From: Streptomyces sp. cf386
GTDB taxonomy: Bacteria; Actinomycetota; Actinomycetes; Streptomycetales; Streptomycetaceae
Length of the DNA stretch: 64,000 bases
NCBI RefSeq assembly: GCF_900103585.1
Contig: NZ_FNHV01000013.1
Span: 248,001-312,000, forward strand
Direction of reading: 5' to 3'
The translations under genes and the position numbers were made by a program. The notes under the pieces are model-generated. The model was not told the DNA's origin and did not search any database. It saw nothing but the letters and a program-made list of their open reading frames with translations. Of the stretch, positions 17,991 to 27,033 are shown piece by piece (the stretch's first letter is position 1; each line of letters begins with the position of its first letter).

Positions 17991-18821
17991 GTGCGGATCT
18001 ACATCAGTGCCGACATGGAAGGCGTGACCGGACTCGTAGACGCCGCCGACGTCCAACCCGACGGGCGGGACTACGAACGCGGGCGTCTGCTCATGGCCGA
18101 GGACGTCAACGCCGCCGTGCGGGGCGCGCTCGCAGCCGGGGCAACCGACATCCTCGTCAACGACGCACACGGCCCGATGCGCAATCTCCGCCCGGAGTCC
18201 CTGCATCCGGCGGCACGCCTGCTGCGGGGCAAACCCAAGACCATGGGCATGCTGGCCAGCCTCGAACCCGAGCACGATGCCATGGTCTGCGTCGGCTATC
18301 ACTCCCGCGCGGGAACCCCTGGCGTGCTGAGCCACAGCTTCATGGGCCACGAGATCGAGGACATCTGGCTCAACGACCGGCCCGTAGGAGAAATCGGGCT
18401 CGCCCAGGCCACAGCGGCAGCACTCGGCGTTCCGCTGGTAGCGCTCACCGGTGACGACATCGCCTGCGCGGAAGCGGTGGCGTGGGACGACTCGATCACC
18501 ACCGTGACCGTGAAGCGCGCACACGGTCGCTTCGCGGCAGACCTCCGCCCCATGGCACAGGCGCAGCAGGACATCGAAGCGGCCGTCGCCGCCGCACTCT
18601 CGACACGGCCGCGAGCAGCCGCAGCCACCAGGAAGCAGTCCACCCTGTCCGTGCGATGGCAGTCGGCATCCGTGGCAACCACCCTGGCAGGAATCCCCGG
18701 GGTCACCACGACAGACAGCAGAACCAACCAGGCAACAGGCGAACTGCCCGCCCTGTACCGCCTCTTCGGCATATGGATGCGGGTAGCAGCCTCTCTCACC
18801 AACCAAGCGCCCTACTGCTGA
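17991..18821 (+). CDS. M55-family D-aminopeptidase (DppA-like)
   Basis: The 276-residue protein matches the DppA family length and starts RIYISADMEGVTG, with the zinc ligands expected of the family (Asp8 and Glu10 in SADMEG, then His residues in NDAHGPM and VGYHSRAG). The family cleaves N-terminal D-amino acids from short peptides and works in the cytoplasm as a ring. The GTG start is preceded by GAGAGG. It stands alone between a terminator and the formate dehydrogenase gene. The last 20 residues are less typical. Confidence 0.88.
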   Translation: MRIYISADMEGVTGLVDAADVQPDGRDYERGRLLMAEDVNAAVRGALAAGATDILVNDAHGPMRNLRPESLHPAARLLRGKPKTMGMLASLEPEHDAMVCVGYHSRAGTPGVLSHSFMGHEIEDIWLNDRPVGEIGLAQATAAALGVPLVALTGDDIACAEAVAWDDSITTVTVKRAHGRFAADLRPMAQAQQDIEAAVAAALSTRPRAAAATRKQSTLSVRWQSASVATTLAGIPGVTTTDSRTNQATGELPALYRLFGIWMRVAASLTNQAPYC

Positions 18822-18973
18822 AGCCCTCCGTCCTCGCCGGCGCGTACCTACCTCGACAGACACGGGTGATAGCCGTCGCCTATACGGGCATAGCGAGGAA
18901 CGCTTTGACCAGGTCGAACGGCGGCGAGGATCGTGAACTGCACCTAGTCCGAGCCAAGTTGAGGAGCCGCGAC

Positions 18974-20134
18974 ATGGCCAAGGTGCTCTGCGTCCTGTAC
19001 GACGACCCCACCGACGGATACCCGACCACATACGCGCGCGACGACCTCCCCGCCATCGACCACTACCCCGGCGGCCAGACCACCCCCACCCCCGAGGCCG
19101 TCGACTTCACCCCCGGCCACCTGCTGGGCAGCGTCTCCGGCGAACTCGGCCTGCGCAGCTTCCTGGAGAAGGCGGGCCACACCCTCGTCGTCACCTCCGA
19201 CAAGGACGGCGACGGCTCCGTCTTCGACCGTGAGCTGGCCGACGCGGACGTCGTCATCTCCCAGCCGTTCTGGCCGGCGTACCTCACCCCGGAGCGCGTC
19301 GCCGCCGCCAAGAACCTCAAACTGGCCATCACCGCGGGCATCGGCTCCGACCACGTCGACCTCGACGCCGCGATCGCGCACGGTGTGACGGTCGCCGAGG
19401 TGACGTACTGCAACAGCATCAGCGTCGCCGAACACGTGGTGATGATGACGCTGTCCCTCGTCCGCAACTACCTGCCCTCCCACCAGGTGGTGCTCGACGG
19501 CGGCTGGAACATCGCCGACTGCGTGGCCCGTTCGTACGACCTGGAGGGCATGCACGTCGGCACGGTGGCCGCCGGACGCATCGGCCTCGCGGTCCTGCGC
19601 CGGCTAGCACCCTTCGACGTGGAGCTGCACTACACCGACCGCCACCGCCTGCCCGAGGACGTCGAGCGCGAGCTGGGGCTGGTCTTCCACGAAAGCGCCG
19701 CCGACATGGTGCCGCACTGCGACGTCGTCACCATCAACGCGCCGCTGCACCCGGAGACCGAGGGCCTGTTCGGCTACGAACTCCTGGCCACGATGAAGCG
19801 CGGCGCGTACCTGATCAACACCGCCCGGGCGAAGATCGTCGACCGGGACGCCGTCGAACGCGCCCTGAGGAGCGGCCGGTTGGCGGGCTACGCGGGCGAC
19901 GTCTGGTACCCCCAGCCCGCCCCCGCCGACCACCCCTGGCGCACCATGCCCCACCACGGCATGACCCCGCACATCTCCGGCTCCTCGCTCTCGGCGCAAG
20001 CCCGGTACGCGGCCGGCACGCGCGAGATCCTGGAGTCCTGGCTCGTGGGCCGGCCGATCCGAGACGACTACCTGATCGTGGACGGCGGCGCCCTGGCCGG
20101 AACCGGAGCCCACTCCTACTCGGTCACCAAGTGA
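18974..20134 (+). CDS. fdh: NAD-dependent formate dehydrogenase (metal-free type)
   Basis: The 386-residue D-2-hydroxyacid-dehydrogenase-fold enzyme oxidises formate to CO2 with NAD+. Diagnostic segments are the formate site (SQPFWPAYLTPERV), ITAGIGSDHVD, YCNSISVAEHV, the nucleotide site GTVAAGRIGLAVLRRL, INTARAKIVDRD with the catalytic Arg, and TPHISGSSLSAQARYA with the catalytic His. The sequence closely follows the Pseudomonas-type FDH pattern. ATG is preceded by GAGGAG with 7-nt spacing. It is monocistronic and converges on the vWA gene. It would supply NADH from formate. Confidence 0.93.
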   Translation: MAKVLCVLYDDPTDGYPTTYARDDLPAIDHYPGGQTTPTPEAVDFTPGHLLGSVSGELGLRSFLEKAGHTLVVTSDKDGDGSVFDRELADADVVISQPFWPAYLTPERVAAAKNLKLAITAGIGSDHVDLDAAIAHGVTVAEVTYCNSISVAEHVVMMTLSLVRNYLPSHQVVLDGGWNIADCVARSYDLEGMHVGTVAAGRIGLAVLRRLAPFDVELHYTDRHRLPEDVERELGLVFHESAADMVPHCDVVTINAPLHPETEGLFGYELLATMKRGAYLINTARAKIVDRDAVERALRSGRLAGYAGDVWYPQPAPADHPWRTMPHHGMTPHISGSSLSAQARYAAGTREILESWLVGRPIRDDYLIVDGGALAGTGAHSYSVTK

Positions 20135-20262
20135 GGTGCTGAGGCCACCACCCGGCCCGCTACGACGTGGCCGGTGTGCACGTTCGTCGACTTCACCCGG
20201 GCGGTGGCCTCCATACCGACCTCCAGGCCGAGTTCCTCCGCAGCCTCCCCTCCGGGATCCGA
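20116..20262 (-). pseudogene. TOBE/molbindin-like domain remnant
   Basis: A minus-strand frame reads EAAEELGLEVGMEATARVKS, then TNVHTGHV, and runs to a stop inside the 3' end of the formate dehydrogenase gene. This resembles the second half of a molybdate-binding TOBE/Mop domain (typically EAAEELGLxxGxxVxALVKSTxV). There is no start or N-terminal half; the vWA coding region begins immediately on the other side. It is probably the tail of a lost mod-type gene. Confidence 0.5.
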
Positions 20263-20279
20263 CGGGGGATTCGCAGGCG

Positions 20280-21320
20280 TCAGAGCATCAGCAGCAGCCG
20301 CGTGTTCGGTACGAGCTTCCGGTTCACGCTGGTGCTCTGCACGAAGATGGTGAAGTCGTCGTTGTGGTCCGGCTTGACGCGGATTTCCACGTCCGGCAGG
20401 CCGAGCAGGGCTCGGGCCTCGGGCCCCGTGTACACCCGGTCCGTCTTCTTCTCCAGCACCGCGATCTGCTTCTGCGCCTGGACCTTCTCCGACTTGCTCA
20501 GCTGGTAGAACGCACCACCGGTGCGGTAGGTGTGCCCGCATTCGACGACCCAGTCCCGGATCCCGGCGTCACGAGCCACCGGGATCAGCTGGTACTGCGA
20601 CGGGTCCACCGGGGTGAGGCCGGCTGCCTTGATGGTCTTCTTGTTGACCGCCTCCGCACCGGTGGAGAACACGGCCCGTGATCCGCGGATGCCCTGGGCG
20701 CGGCCCACCATGAACTTCTCGGTGGCCTGCTGGATGACCTGACCGGCCTCCTCCAGGCCCTGCGTGCTCGTGGCGTCCCAGATGGCGATGTTGTCCTTCG
20801 GGAACCCGCCCTGCATGGCCTCGCGCTTGCCCATCTGGTCCGGCACAAGGACGGCCAGGGTCCAGTTGTCCTGCTGTGTTGCGATCATCTCGGCCACGGC
20901 CGCCACCAGTTCACGCGGATTCCTGGCCGGCGCATCGGGGCAGCGATGACTTGCGTTCTCCTGCCCGTCGGTGAGGACGAACGTCAGGAAGCTGTGGTCG
21001 CCGTACAGTTGAGCGGTCTGCGCCAGCTCCTGCTGCGACTTGAGCGTGGCCGCGAGCAGTGCCGTCATGCCACCGACCCGGTACAGCTGCTTCAGGGACG
21101 GCATCCGCAGCACGTCCTTGTCGTAGATGACGCATTCCACCTTGTCTGCGAAGACGTACACCGTGACGCGGGTTTCCTGGTCCAACTCCTGTGATCGGCG
21201 GGCCAGATAGGCGATCTGCTGGTCGGCGACTTCGACGACCTTGCGGCTCAGGTGCGACATGGACGAACTCGCATCCAGCACAAGAGCGACGTGATTGATG
21301 TAGTTCTGGTTTCCGGACAT
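20280..21320 (-). CDS. vWA-domain protein
   Basis: The 346-residue cytoplasmic protein opens with a von Willebrand A domain: HVALVLDASSSMSHL gives the MIDAS DxSxS motif (Asp16), GGMTAL the Thr, and VLTDGQENAS the Asp. It resembles stand-alone TerF-like vWA proteins that bind metal and partner proteins. Residues about 210-346 have no domain I recognise. The start is MSGNQNY, with GGGGAG nine nt upstream; an open frame further upstream lacks support. No partner gene is nearby, so function is unknown. Confidence 0.85.
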   Translation of the reverse strand: MSGNQNYINHVALVLDASSSMSHLSRKVVEVADQQIAYLARRSQELDQETRVTVYVFADKVECVIYDKDVLRMPSLKQLYRVGGMTALLAATLKSQQELAQTAQLYGDHSFLTFVLTDGQENASHRCPDAPARNPRELVAAVAEMIATQQDNWTLAVLVPDQMGKREAMQGGFPKDNIAIWDATSTQGLEEAGQVIQQATEKFMVGRAQGIRGSRAVFSTGAEAVNKKTIKAAGLTPVDPSQYQLIPVARDAGIRDWVVECGHTYRTGGAFYQLSKSEKVQAQKQIAVLEKKTDRVYTGPEARALLGLPDVEIRVKPDHNDDFTIFVQSTSVNRKLVPNTRLLLML

Positions 21321-21468
21321 GAGACAGCTCCCCCTGCTTCCGACTGGATGCTCCAATCGTCTCACCCACCACTGACAATCGATCTTGGTCTGCGGGGCGC
21401 CGGTCCTGGGATGGGGGCGCCGCAGGAGAAGATGACCTCGGCCAGGCTCTGCGACGAAGGAGGATCTG

Positions 21469-22116
21469 GTGCGGCGCTTCAAGGCGGGACAGACGGCCGT
21501 ACGACGCGACGTGTATCGCAGCCGCCGGGTGTGGAGCGAGCAGGCCCTCCGTGTCGTCGCCGACACACCCGAGGCCCTGGTGGCCGCCTGCGCTCCCGGC
21601 GCCGAAGCCCGCCGGCCCGCTCTGTATGCCAAGGCCCGTGCCGACGGCAACCGTTCGGTGCGTACCGAGGCCTTTGACGCGTTGGCGGCGGGGGAGTGGG
21701 AGCTCGCGCCCGGGGTGTGGCAGGACACCGAGCTGCTGCTGTGGAAGCCGTCGACCGCCTGGTTCAGTATCAACGCCTTCTACACGAGCGCCGGGATGCG
21801 CAACTGGTACGTGAACTTCGAACACCCCACCCGTCGCACGCGGGACGGGTTCGACACCTTCGACCTCGCGGTGGACCTCGCCGTCGCACCTGACCTCAGC
21901 CGCCTCACGTGGAAGGACGAAGACGAGTACGCCCACGTGCGACGGCTCGGCATCATCACCGACGCCGAGCATCAGGCCGTCGACGACGCCCGCGCCCAGG
22001 TCTTGGCGATGCTCGAGCAACGCACCGGCCCATTCGCCGAATCAGCCGCGTGGATGTCCTGGCGGTGGGCGGCGGGCTGGCCCGCGCCGCGCCTGCCGGC
22101 GGTTCCCGAGCGGTGA
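21469..22116 (+). CDS. DUF402 (FomD-like) protein
   Basis: The 215-residue protein starts at GTG with a strong GAAGGAGGAT site. The core contains WKPSTAWFSINAFYTSAGMRNWYVNF and ends with DxDEYAHVRRLGIIT, typical of DUF402/FomD nucleotide-phosphate hydrolases. Acidic clusters (DTFDLAVDLAV, WKDEDEY) probably bind metal. Divergent from the vWA gene; the substrate is unknown. Confidence 0.82.
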   Translation: MRRFKAGQTAVRRDVYRSRRVWSEQALRVVADTPEALVAACAPGAEARRPALYAKARADGNRSVRTEAFDALAAGEWELAPGVWQDTELLLWKPSTAWFSINAFYTSAGMRNWYVNFEHPTRRTRDGFDTFDLAVDLAVAPDLSRLTWKDEDEYAHVRRLGIITDAEHQAVDDARAQVLAMLEQRTGPFAESAAWMSWRWAAGWPAPRLPAVPER

Positions 22117-22128
22117 GGCGGCCGCCCG

Positions 22129-22746
22129 TCAATCAGCCGCATCACCGGTGCGGAAGATTCGGTTCAGGTGGTGGTCCAGGACCGCGGTGGCGGACTCCGG
22201 GCTGCGCTGGCCGACGAGGATGCTGGTGCCGAGTCCCGCGGACATGGCCAGCAGACCGGCTGCCTCCAACTGCGCGTCCACGCCGGGCTCCAGCAGAGTT
22301 GCTTCTTGCGCCTGCCGGAGGAGTCCGGCAAGGGCGTCTTCGGCGGCATCGGGGTTCTTGATGAAGGGCTGGGCCGCGAGCGCCCGGTCGGTCACGGCCA
22401 GAACGGCGTATGAGGTGTAGAGGTGGTGGAAGATGCGGCTCTCGTCGTCTGTCGGCAGCGCCGCCATCAGCAGCGCCTCGACCGTAGTACGCGGACCAGG
22501 GCTGTCCCCGGCGGCCCGTACTCGGGCGGAGACCCGCTCCCCGAATCTCTCCGCCAGATGCTCGAGCCCGAAGAGCAGCAGTTTCTCCTTGGTCTGGAAG
22601 TAGTACTGCACCAGCCGCAGTGATACGCCCGCCTCCGCTGCCACATCGCGCATCCCCACGGCGTGCAGCCCGCGTCGTCCGGCGACCCGGACGAGCGCCT
22701 CGGCGATCTCGGTGCGCCGTTCTGCGTGGTCCACGCGCTTGGGCAT
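22129..22746 (-). CDS. TetR-family regulator
   Basis: The 205-residue regulator has the TetR HTH at about 13-50 (GMRDVAAEAGVSLRLVQYYFQTKEKLL) and a ligand-binding helical C-terminal domain. It is divergent from the alpha/beta hydrolase gene, with a nested palindrome midway between the two starts, so it probably represses itself and the hydrolase. Confidence 0.9.
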   Translation of the reverse strand: MPKRVDHAERRTEIAEALVRVAGRRGLHAVGMRDVAAEAGVSLRLVQYYFQTKEKLLLFGLEHLAERFGERVSARVRAAGDSPGPRTTVEALLMAALPTDDESRIFHHLYTSYAVLAVTDRALAAQPFIKNPDAAEDALAGLLRQAQEATLLEPGVDAQLEAAGLLAMSAGLGTSILVGQRSPESATAVLDHHLNRIFRTGDAAD

Positions 22747-22797
22747 CGGCCGGTTCTCCGCTCGTCGTTCCTGGTGTCGCTACCCGTGAGCCTTTGA

Positions 22798-22835
22798 TGA
22801 TACAGCTGTACCAACATCGTGGTACGTTCGTATCA
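22798..22835. promoter_or_regulatory. Nested palindromic TetR operator
   Basis: Outer arms TGATAC (22798) and GTATCA (22830) and inner arms GTACCA (22808) and TGGTAC (22820) share one exact centre at 22816.5. The 38-bp span suits two TetR dimers. It lies 52 bp before the TetR start and 25 bp before the hydrolase start. Confidence 0.75.
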
Positions 22836-22860
22836 CGAAACCGAGACGCCGGAGGTGGCC

Positions 22861-23772
22861 ATGCCCGAGACCGCTGCCCGCACCCAGGCCGATGTCGGCC
22901 GCTACGTGAGCGATGCCTGGCGGGAGCGCTACTTCGCGGCCTGCGACGCGGTCTACGCACTGGGAGCGCCCGCGTGCGCGGAGGAGGATGTGGAGACGTC
23001 CTTCGGCACCACGCACGTCTACCGCTACGGCCCCACGGACGAGGCCGCCTCAGCCCGCACCCCCGTCGTCCTGGTGCACGGGGCGGGCTCCTGCTCCGCC
23101 ATGTGGTACCCGAACACGGCCGCCCTCAGCGCGGACCGCCCGGTCTACGCGATCGACACCCCGGGTGATCCCGGCCGCAGCGTGCAGCGCGGGCCGATCC
23201 ACCAACCCGAACACGCCGCGCAATGGCTGGACGAGACGCTCGCCGGGCTCGGGCTCGACCGCGTACACCTCGTGGGCGCCTCGTACGGCGGATGGCTCGC
23301 CCTGAACCAGACGCACCGCAGGCCCGGCCGCCTCGCCTCGGTCACACTGCTCGACCCCGGAGGCCTCGAGAAGGTGGGGCTGCGCTTCTTCGTCTGGATC
23401 TTCGCCGGACTCTTCGCGACCTTCGCGCCCAAGGCGCTCCGCCCGCGGCTGGCGGCCTGGCTGGAACAGCCGGTCCTCGTCGTGCCGGAACTGCGCACGA
23501 TGATCAGAACAGCGGTGCGCGCCTACCGCATACGCCGCCCGTCGCCTCTTCCCCTGTCCGAAGCGGAGCTGTCCACCGTCCGGACTCCGCTCTATCTGGT
23601 GCTCGGCAAGCGAAGCCTCCTCGTGCACCCGCAGCAGCAAGTGGAACGTGTGCCGCGCCTTGTCCCCGGTGCCCGAGCCGAGATCATCTCCAACACGGGC
23701 CACGGGCCGTGGCTTGACCATGCGGAGGAGACCAACCGGAGGATGCTGGACTTCATGGCCTCCGTCGAGTGA
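22861..23772 (+). CDS. Alpha/beta-fold hydrolase
   Basis: The 303-residue serine hydrolase has the oxyanion motif VVLVHGAGS, nucleophile elbow GASYGG (Ser near residue 143), acid region after LYLVLGKRSLL and C-terminal His in TGHGPWLDH. ATG at 22861 is chosen because GGAGG lies six nt upstream; an in-frame GTG at 22819 falls inside the operator. The substrate is unknown; control by the divergent TetR suggests it acts on the inducer. Confidence 0.87.
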   Translation: MPETAARTQADVGRYVSDAWRERYFAACDAVYALGAPACAEEDVETSFGTTHVYRYGPTDEAASARTPVVLVHGAGSCSAMWYPNTAALSADRPVYAIDTPGDPGRSVQRGPIHQPEHAAQWLDETLAGLGLDRVHLVGASYGGWLALNQTHRRPGRLASVTLLDPGGLEKVGLRFFVWIFAGLFATFAPKALRPRLAAWLEQPVLVVPELRTMIRTAVRAYRIRRPSPLPLSEAELSTVRTPLYLVLGKRSLLVHPQQQVERVPRLVPGARAEIISNTGHGPWLDHAEETNRRMLDFMASVE

Positions 23773-23817
23773 CACCCCCCCACGTCGGCGGGCCAGGAAG
23801 GTGCCGATGAGGCTGCG

Positions 23818-24558
23818 TCAGCCGACCATGTCGAAGCAGGCACGGGCTCGGGTGAAGCGGCCGGCGGCCAGGTCCTCCCGGCGAATCACCCAGTAGACGA
23901 TGCCCAGTTCACCTTCGGTCAGATCCTCGCCGCCGACCTCCGCGAGCAGTACCCAGTCGCCCGGGCCGTGGTCGTGCTCTGTGAGGGGATCCGTGTTCCA
24001 GACCCAGGGGTAGCCGCCTATCTGCACCGGTCCGTCCGTCTGCATCTCGCCGCAGGTTTCCCACCACACCGAGCCCAGCTCGCCGCCGTGCGGGAACTCC
24101 TCCGTGTCCGAGCCGCGATTGGGCAGCGAGGGCTCGGTCGTCAGACGGAGATCCTGGGCCGGGTGGACCTGCGGCGGCCACTCGCCGCCCGGACCGCGTT
24201 CGGAGACGGGTGTGCCGGCCGGGACGTAGATGAGCCGGGACCAGTCGTCGTCGCTCCACGGGTCCTCCGTGTCCGCGAAGAAGAGCAGCGTGCCGTCCTT
24301 GGGCAGCGGGAGGTCCGTCGCGCCCGCCGGGATGGCCCCGAGGTCGATCGAGGCGAGGAACGGCAAGTCCGGAACGGGCTCGTCCTCGGGCATCGGCGGC
24401 AGTCCGCCGAGCCGCCCGGCCACCGGGCCGTCGGGCGCCGCCTGACCAGCGGGGCTCAACATCGCGCAGAGACGGACGGTACCGAGCCAGTGCTCGACCT
24501 CGTTCTCCGGTATGCCACGGCTGCGGGCTTCGTCGCGGAACGGATCCATCGAACTCAT
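23818..24558 (-). CDS. DUF1963 (YwqG-like) protein
   Basis: The 246-residue protein has the DUF1963 hallmarks: GRLGGLPPMPEDEPVPDLPFLASIDL near residue 55 (usually GGxPxLP...PLxFxaQidL), DGTLLFFAD, and a C-terminal GDWVLLAEV. The start MSSMDPF is preferred over an earlier in-frame ATG at 24585, though neither has a clear ribosome site. Family members are cytoplasmic and of unknown function. Confidence 0.75.
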   Translation of the reverse strand: MSSMDPFRDEARSRGIPENEVEHWLGTVRLCAMLSPAGQAAPDGPVAGRLGGLPPMPEDEPVPDLPFLASIDLGAIPAGATDLPLPKDGTLLFFADTEDPWSDDDWSRLIYVPAGTPVSERGPGGEWPPQVHPAQDLRLTTEPSLPNRGSDTEEFPHGGELGSVWWETCGEMQTDGPVQIGGYPWVWNTDPLTEHDHGPGDWVLLAEVGGEDLTEGELGIVYWVIRREDLAAGRFTRARACFDMVG

Positions 24559-24590
24559 TTCGCAGAGTATGCCAGGGGCGATCATGACAA

Positions 24591-25757
24591 CTACCACCCC
24601 GCTACTCCCGCTGAATGGAGCAGCCCCGCCAGAGTTGCGTAGGAGTGGTCCCAGGTCCATGCCGTTTGGACCCATTGACGGCCCTTCTCGCCCATGTCGT
24701 GGGCGAGTTCGGGGTTGCGGAGGAGTCTGGTCAGGCGGTCCGCCGTCGCCGCCACCGAGCGGCCGTCGACGATGTGGCCGGTCTCGCCGTCGCGTATCGC
24801 GTCGGGGGCGCCGCCCGAGTCGCCTGCCAGAACGGGGAGTCCGGACGCCGCGGCCTCCAGGTAGACGATGCCCAGGCCCTCCACCTCCAGGCCGCGTCTG
24901 CGGGTGCGGCAGGGCATGGCGAAGGCGTCGGCGGCGGCGTAGAAGGAGGGGAGGGTGTGGTGGGGGTGGCCGCCTGCGAAGACAACCGAGTCCAAGACGC
25001 CTTCGGCCACGGCAAGTTGGCGTAGCGCGGGGGCGTAAGGGCCGTCGCCGACCAGGAGGAGCATGGCGTCCGGGACCGCCCTGCGGATCCAGGGCAGTGC
25101 CCTGATCAGGGTGTCCTGGCCCTTGCGCGGGACCAGCCGGGCCGTGCACAGGATCACCGGGCGGCGGCCCAGGCCGTAGCGGGCCCGCACCGGGCTTCCG
25201 TCCAGGAAGGGGTGGAAGGCCGCGGTGTCCACGCCGGGGACCAGACGTGCGGTGCGGGTCCCGGGAGCGAGGGCCGCCTCGATCGGACGGCGGGTGCTCG
25301 TGCCCAGCCAGGTCAGGGCGTCGACCTCCGCGCCGATGCGGCGTAGCAGGGCCCTGGCCCCCGGGGTGCGGGCCCACCACACCTCGTGGCCGTGCGTGGT
25401 GGCGACGGCGGTACGTATGTCCGTCGTCTGCCGCAGTCGGCCCGCCATCAGGCCGAGCGGCGCCGCCGCGCCGAACCACACCCGGTCGCAGCCGTACCGG
25501 CGGGCCACGGATGCGGCGTGCGCGGTGGCCCGGGGGGTGGGCAGGAGGGTGCGTACCCGGTGGCGGATCACCGGGTACGGAAAGGACTCGTAGGGTGCCC
25601 ACTCCGCCGAGGCCGGACTCGACGCCGAGGTGAAGACGACCACACCGTCGGGTGGGAAACGGTCGGCCAGTTCACGGACGAACGTCTCGATGCCGCCCTG
25701 CCTGGGCGGGAAGTCATTGGTGACGATCAGCGTGCGGGGGCGGGAGTTGTCCGTCAT
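24591..25757 (-). CDS. GT4-family glycosyltransferase (PimB-like)
   Basis: The 388-residue GT-B enzyme has an N-terminal Gly-rich loop NDFPPRQGGIETFVREL (acceptor site) and a C-terminal donor site with ARLVPRKGQDTLIRALP, GDGPY and EGLGIVYLEAAASGLPVLAGDSGG (EX7E). It resembles actinobacterial mannosyltransferases of phosphatidylinositol or lipoglycan synthesis. The start overlaps the stop of the membrane protein gene (ATGA), so the two are coupled and probably share a pathway. Confidence 0.88.
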   Translation of the reverse strand: MTDNSRPRTLIVTNDFPPRQGGIETFVRELADRFPPDGVVVFTSASSPASAEWAPYESFPYPVIRHRVRTLLPTPRATAHAASVARRYGCDRVWFGAAAPLGLMAGRLRQTTDIRTAVATTHGHEVWWARTPGARALLRRIGAEVDALTWLGTSTRRPIEAALAPGTRTARLVPGVDTAAFHPFLDGSPVRARYGLGRRPVILCTARLVPRKGQDTLIRALPWIRRAVPDAMLLLVGDGPYAPALRQLAVAEGVLDSVVFAGGHPHHTLPSFYAAADAFAMPCRTRRRGLEVEGLGIVYLEAAASGLPVLAGDSGGAPDAIRDGETGHIVDGRSVAATADRLTRLLRNPELAHDMGEKGRQWVQTAWTWDHSYATLAGLLHSAGVAGW

Positions 25758-26896
25758 ACGAGGGCCTTCTCCCTGGAAGGGGCGACAGGGGTGACAGTGG
25801 TGCTGCCGCGCTGCGACATCCGGTACGCCAGCGAGCCGAGCACCAGCGGATAGACCAGGTAGCCGAAACGGGTCGCGGGCATCAGGGCCATCGCCAGGCC
25901 CAGACCGAACGCGAGCCGGGCGGCTGTCGCCCGTGCCGTCCGCGGCGGCCGCATCACCAGCGACACCGCGATCAGCAGCGCGCTCACCGCGAGGAGCACG
26001 AGCGCGATCACCCTGCCGCCGGGGACGTATGTCGCGAGGAGATGGCCGGGCAGTGGGCTCGCGGCCGGCGACGTGGTGTCGGTGAGGCCCAGCGGGAAGG
26101 CGATGACGCTCCCGTAGAAGCCGGAGGGATTGGCGAGGGCGAAGGGCAGCACCGCCGCCGTCGCGGTGGGCAGGGCCACGGCCGCGTACCGCAGCGCGGG
26201 TCGGCGGCCCCGGCGTACCGCGATCAGCGCCAACGCCACGGGCAGCGCGGGCCACGCCGTCCACTTGAGCGCGGCGGCGGCGCCGAGCACCAGTCCCGCC
26301 CGGCCCGGCCGCCCCTGCCCGGCGAATACGACGCCGAGGCACATCAGGCCGACGACCGGAAGGTCGATCCCGCCCACCGCGAGGGGCAGCGCGACCGGAG
26401 GGCAGGCGAGAAGCCAGGCTCGGTGCAGGTCGGCCGCGGCGAGGGCCGCCACGAAGGCGCTGCCCAGCCACCAGCGTGCATCCCCGGGCAGCACACCGAA
26501 GAGCGCCATCCCGGGCAGGTAGGGGTTGAAGTCGGCGACGGCCGTGGCGTCGGCGACGTACGGGCTGCCGGTCGTGACCAGAAGCTGCCCCGACCGCTCT
26601 ACGACCGTGACCTCCAACTGCCCGAGCCCGGCCGTCACCAGCGAGACGAGCGGCACCACGACGGCCCCCGCCACCGCGACCACCGGTGCGGCGGGACGGG
26701 AGCGCGCACCGCACGCCAGGACCGCCGCGACCGCGTAGCCCGCCCCCGCCGTCACTCCCCACACCCGGTGCGGCCCCAGATCCGAGGCCAGGGCGAGCCC
26801 CAGCGCGACGACCGCGCAGCCGGCCCACGCGTACCGCTCGTGACGTATGTTCTGGATGTGCCGCACGTACCGTTCAAGACTCTTCCTCATGTCCAT
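25754..26896 (-). CDS. GT87/DUF2029-like polytopic membrane glycosyltransferase
   Basis: The 380-residue integral membrane protein has about ten hydrophobic segments and the DUF2029/GT87 style of motifs: DFNPYLPGMALFG in an extracytoplasmic loop and LKWTAWPALPVAL. Such polyprenyl-phosphate-mannose-dependent enzymes add sugars to cell-envelope glycolipids. The ATG at 26890 (MRKSLERY) is an equally good start. It is first in the two-gene unit with the GT4 enzyme. Confidence 0.75.
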   Translation of the reverse strand: MDMRKSLERYVRHIQNIRHERYAWAGCAVVALGLALASDLGPHRVWGVTAGAGYAVAAVLACGARSRPAAPVVAVAGAVVVPLVSLVTAGLGQLEVTVVERSGQLLVTTGSPYVADATAVADFNPYLPGMALFGVLPGDARWWLGSAFVAALAAADLHRAWLLACPPVALPLAVGGIDLPVVGLMCLGVVFAGQGRPGRAGLVLGAAAALKWTAWPALPVALALIAVRRGRRPALRYAAVALPTATAAVLPFALANPSGFYGSVIAFPLGLTDTTSPAASPLPGHLLATYVPGGRVIALVLLAVSALLIAVSLVMRPPRTARATAARLAFGLGLAMALMPATRFGYLVYPLVLGSLAYRMSQRGSTTVTPVAPSREKALV

Positions 26897-27033
26897 CGAC
26901 GGTAGGAATCCGCAGGTCGGAGGACGTCAACCGAGGCTCCGGACCTGGGACTCAACCCGTGGCATGACATCCGGCCGCAGGCTCAACCCGTGCGGCGACG
27001 CGCGCACCCGCTTCGGCACGGAACCATGGATGC

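Noticed and set aside
18974..20134. Molybdenum formate dehydrogenase because of the nearby TOBE remnant
   Set aside because: The sequence is plainly the metal-free NAD-dependent type with Rossmann and catalytic His motifs.
22819..22860. Earlier GTG start for the alpha/beta hydrolase
   Set aside because: It falls inside the palindromic operator and lacks a ribosome site; ATG 22861 has GGAGG.
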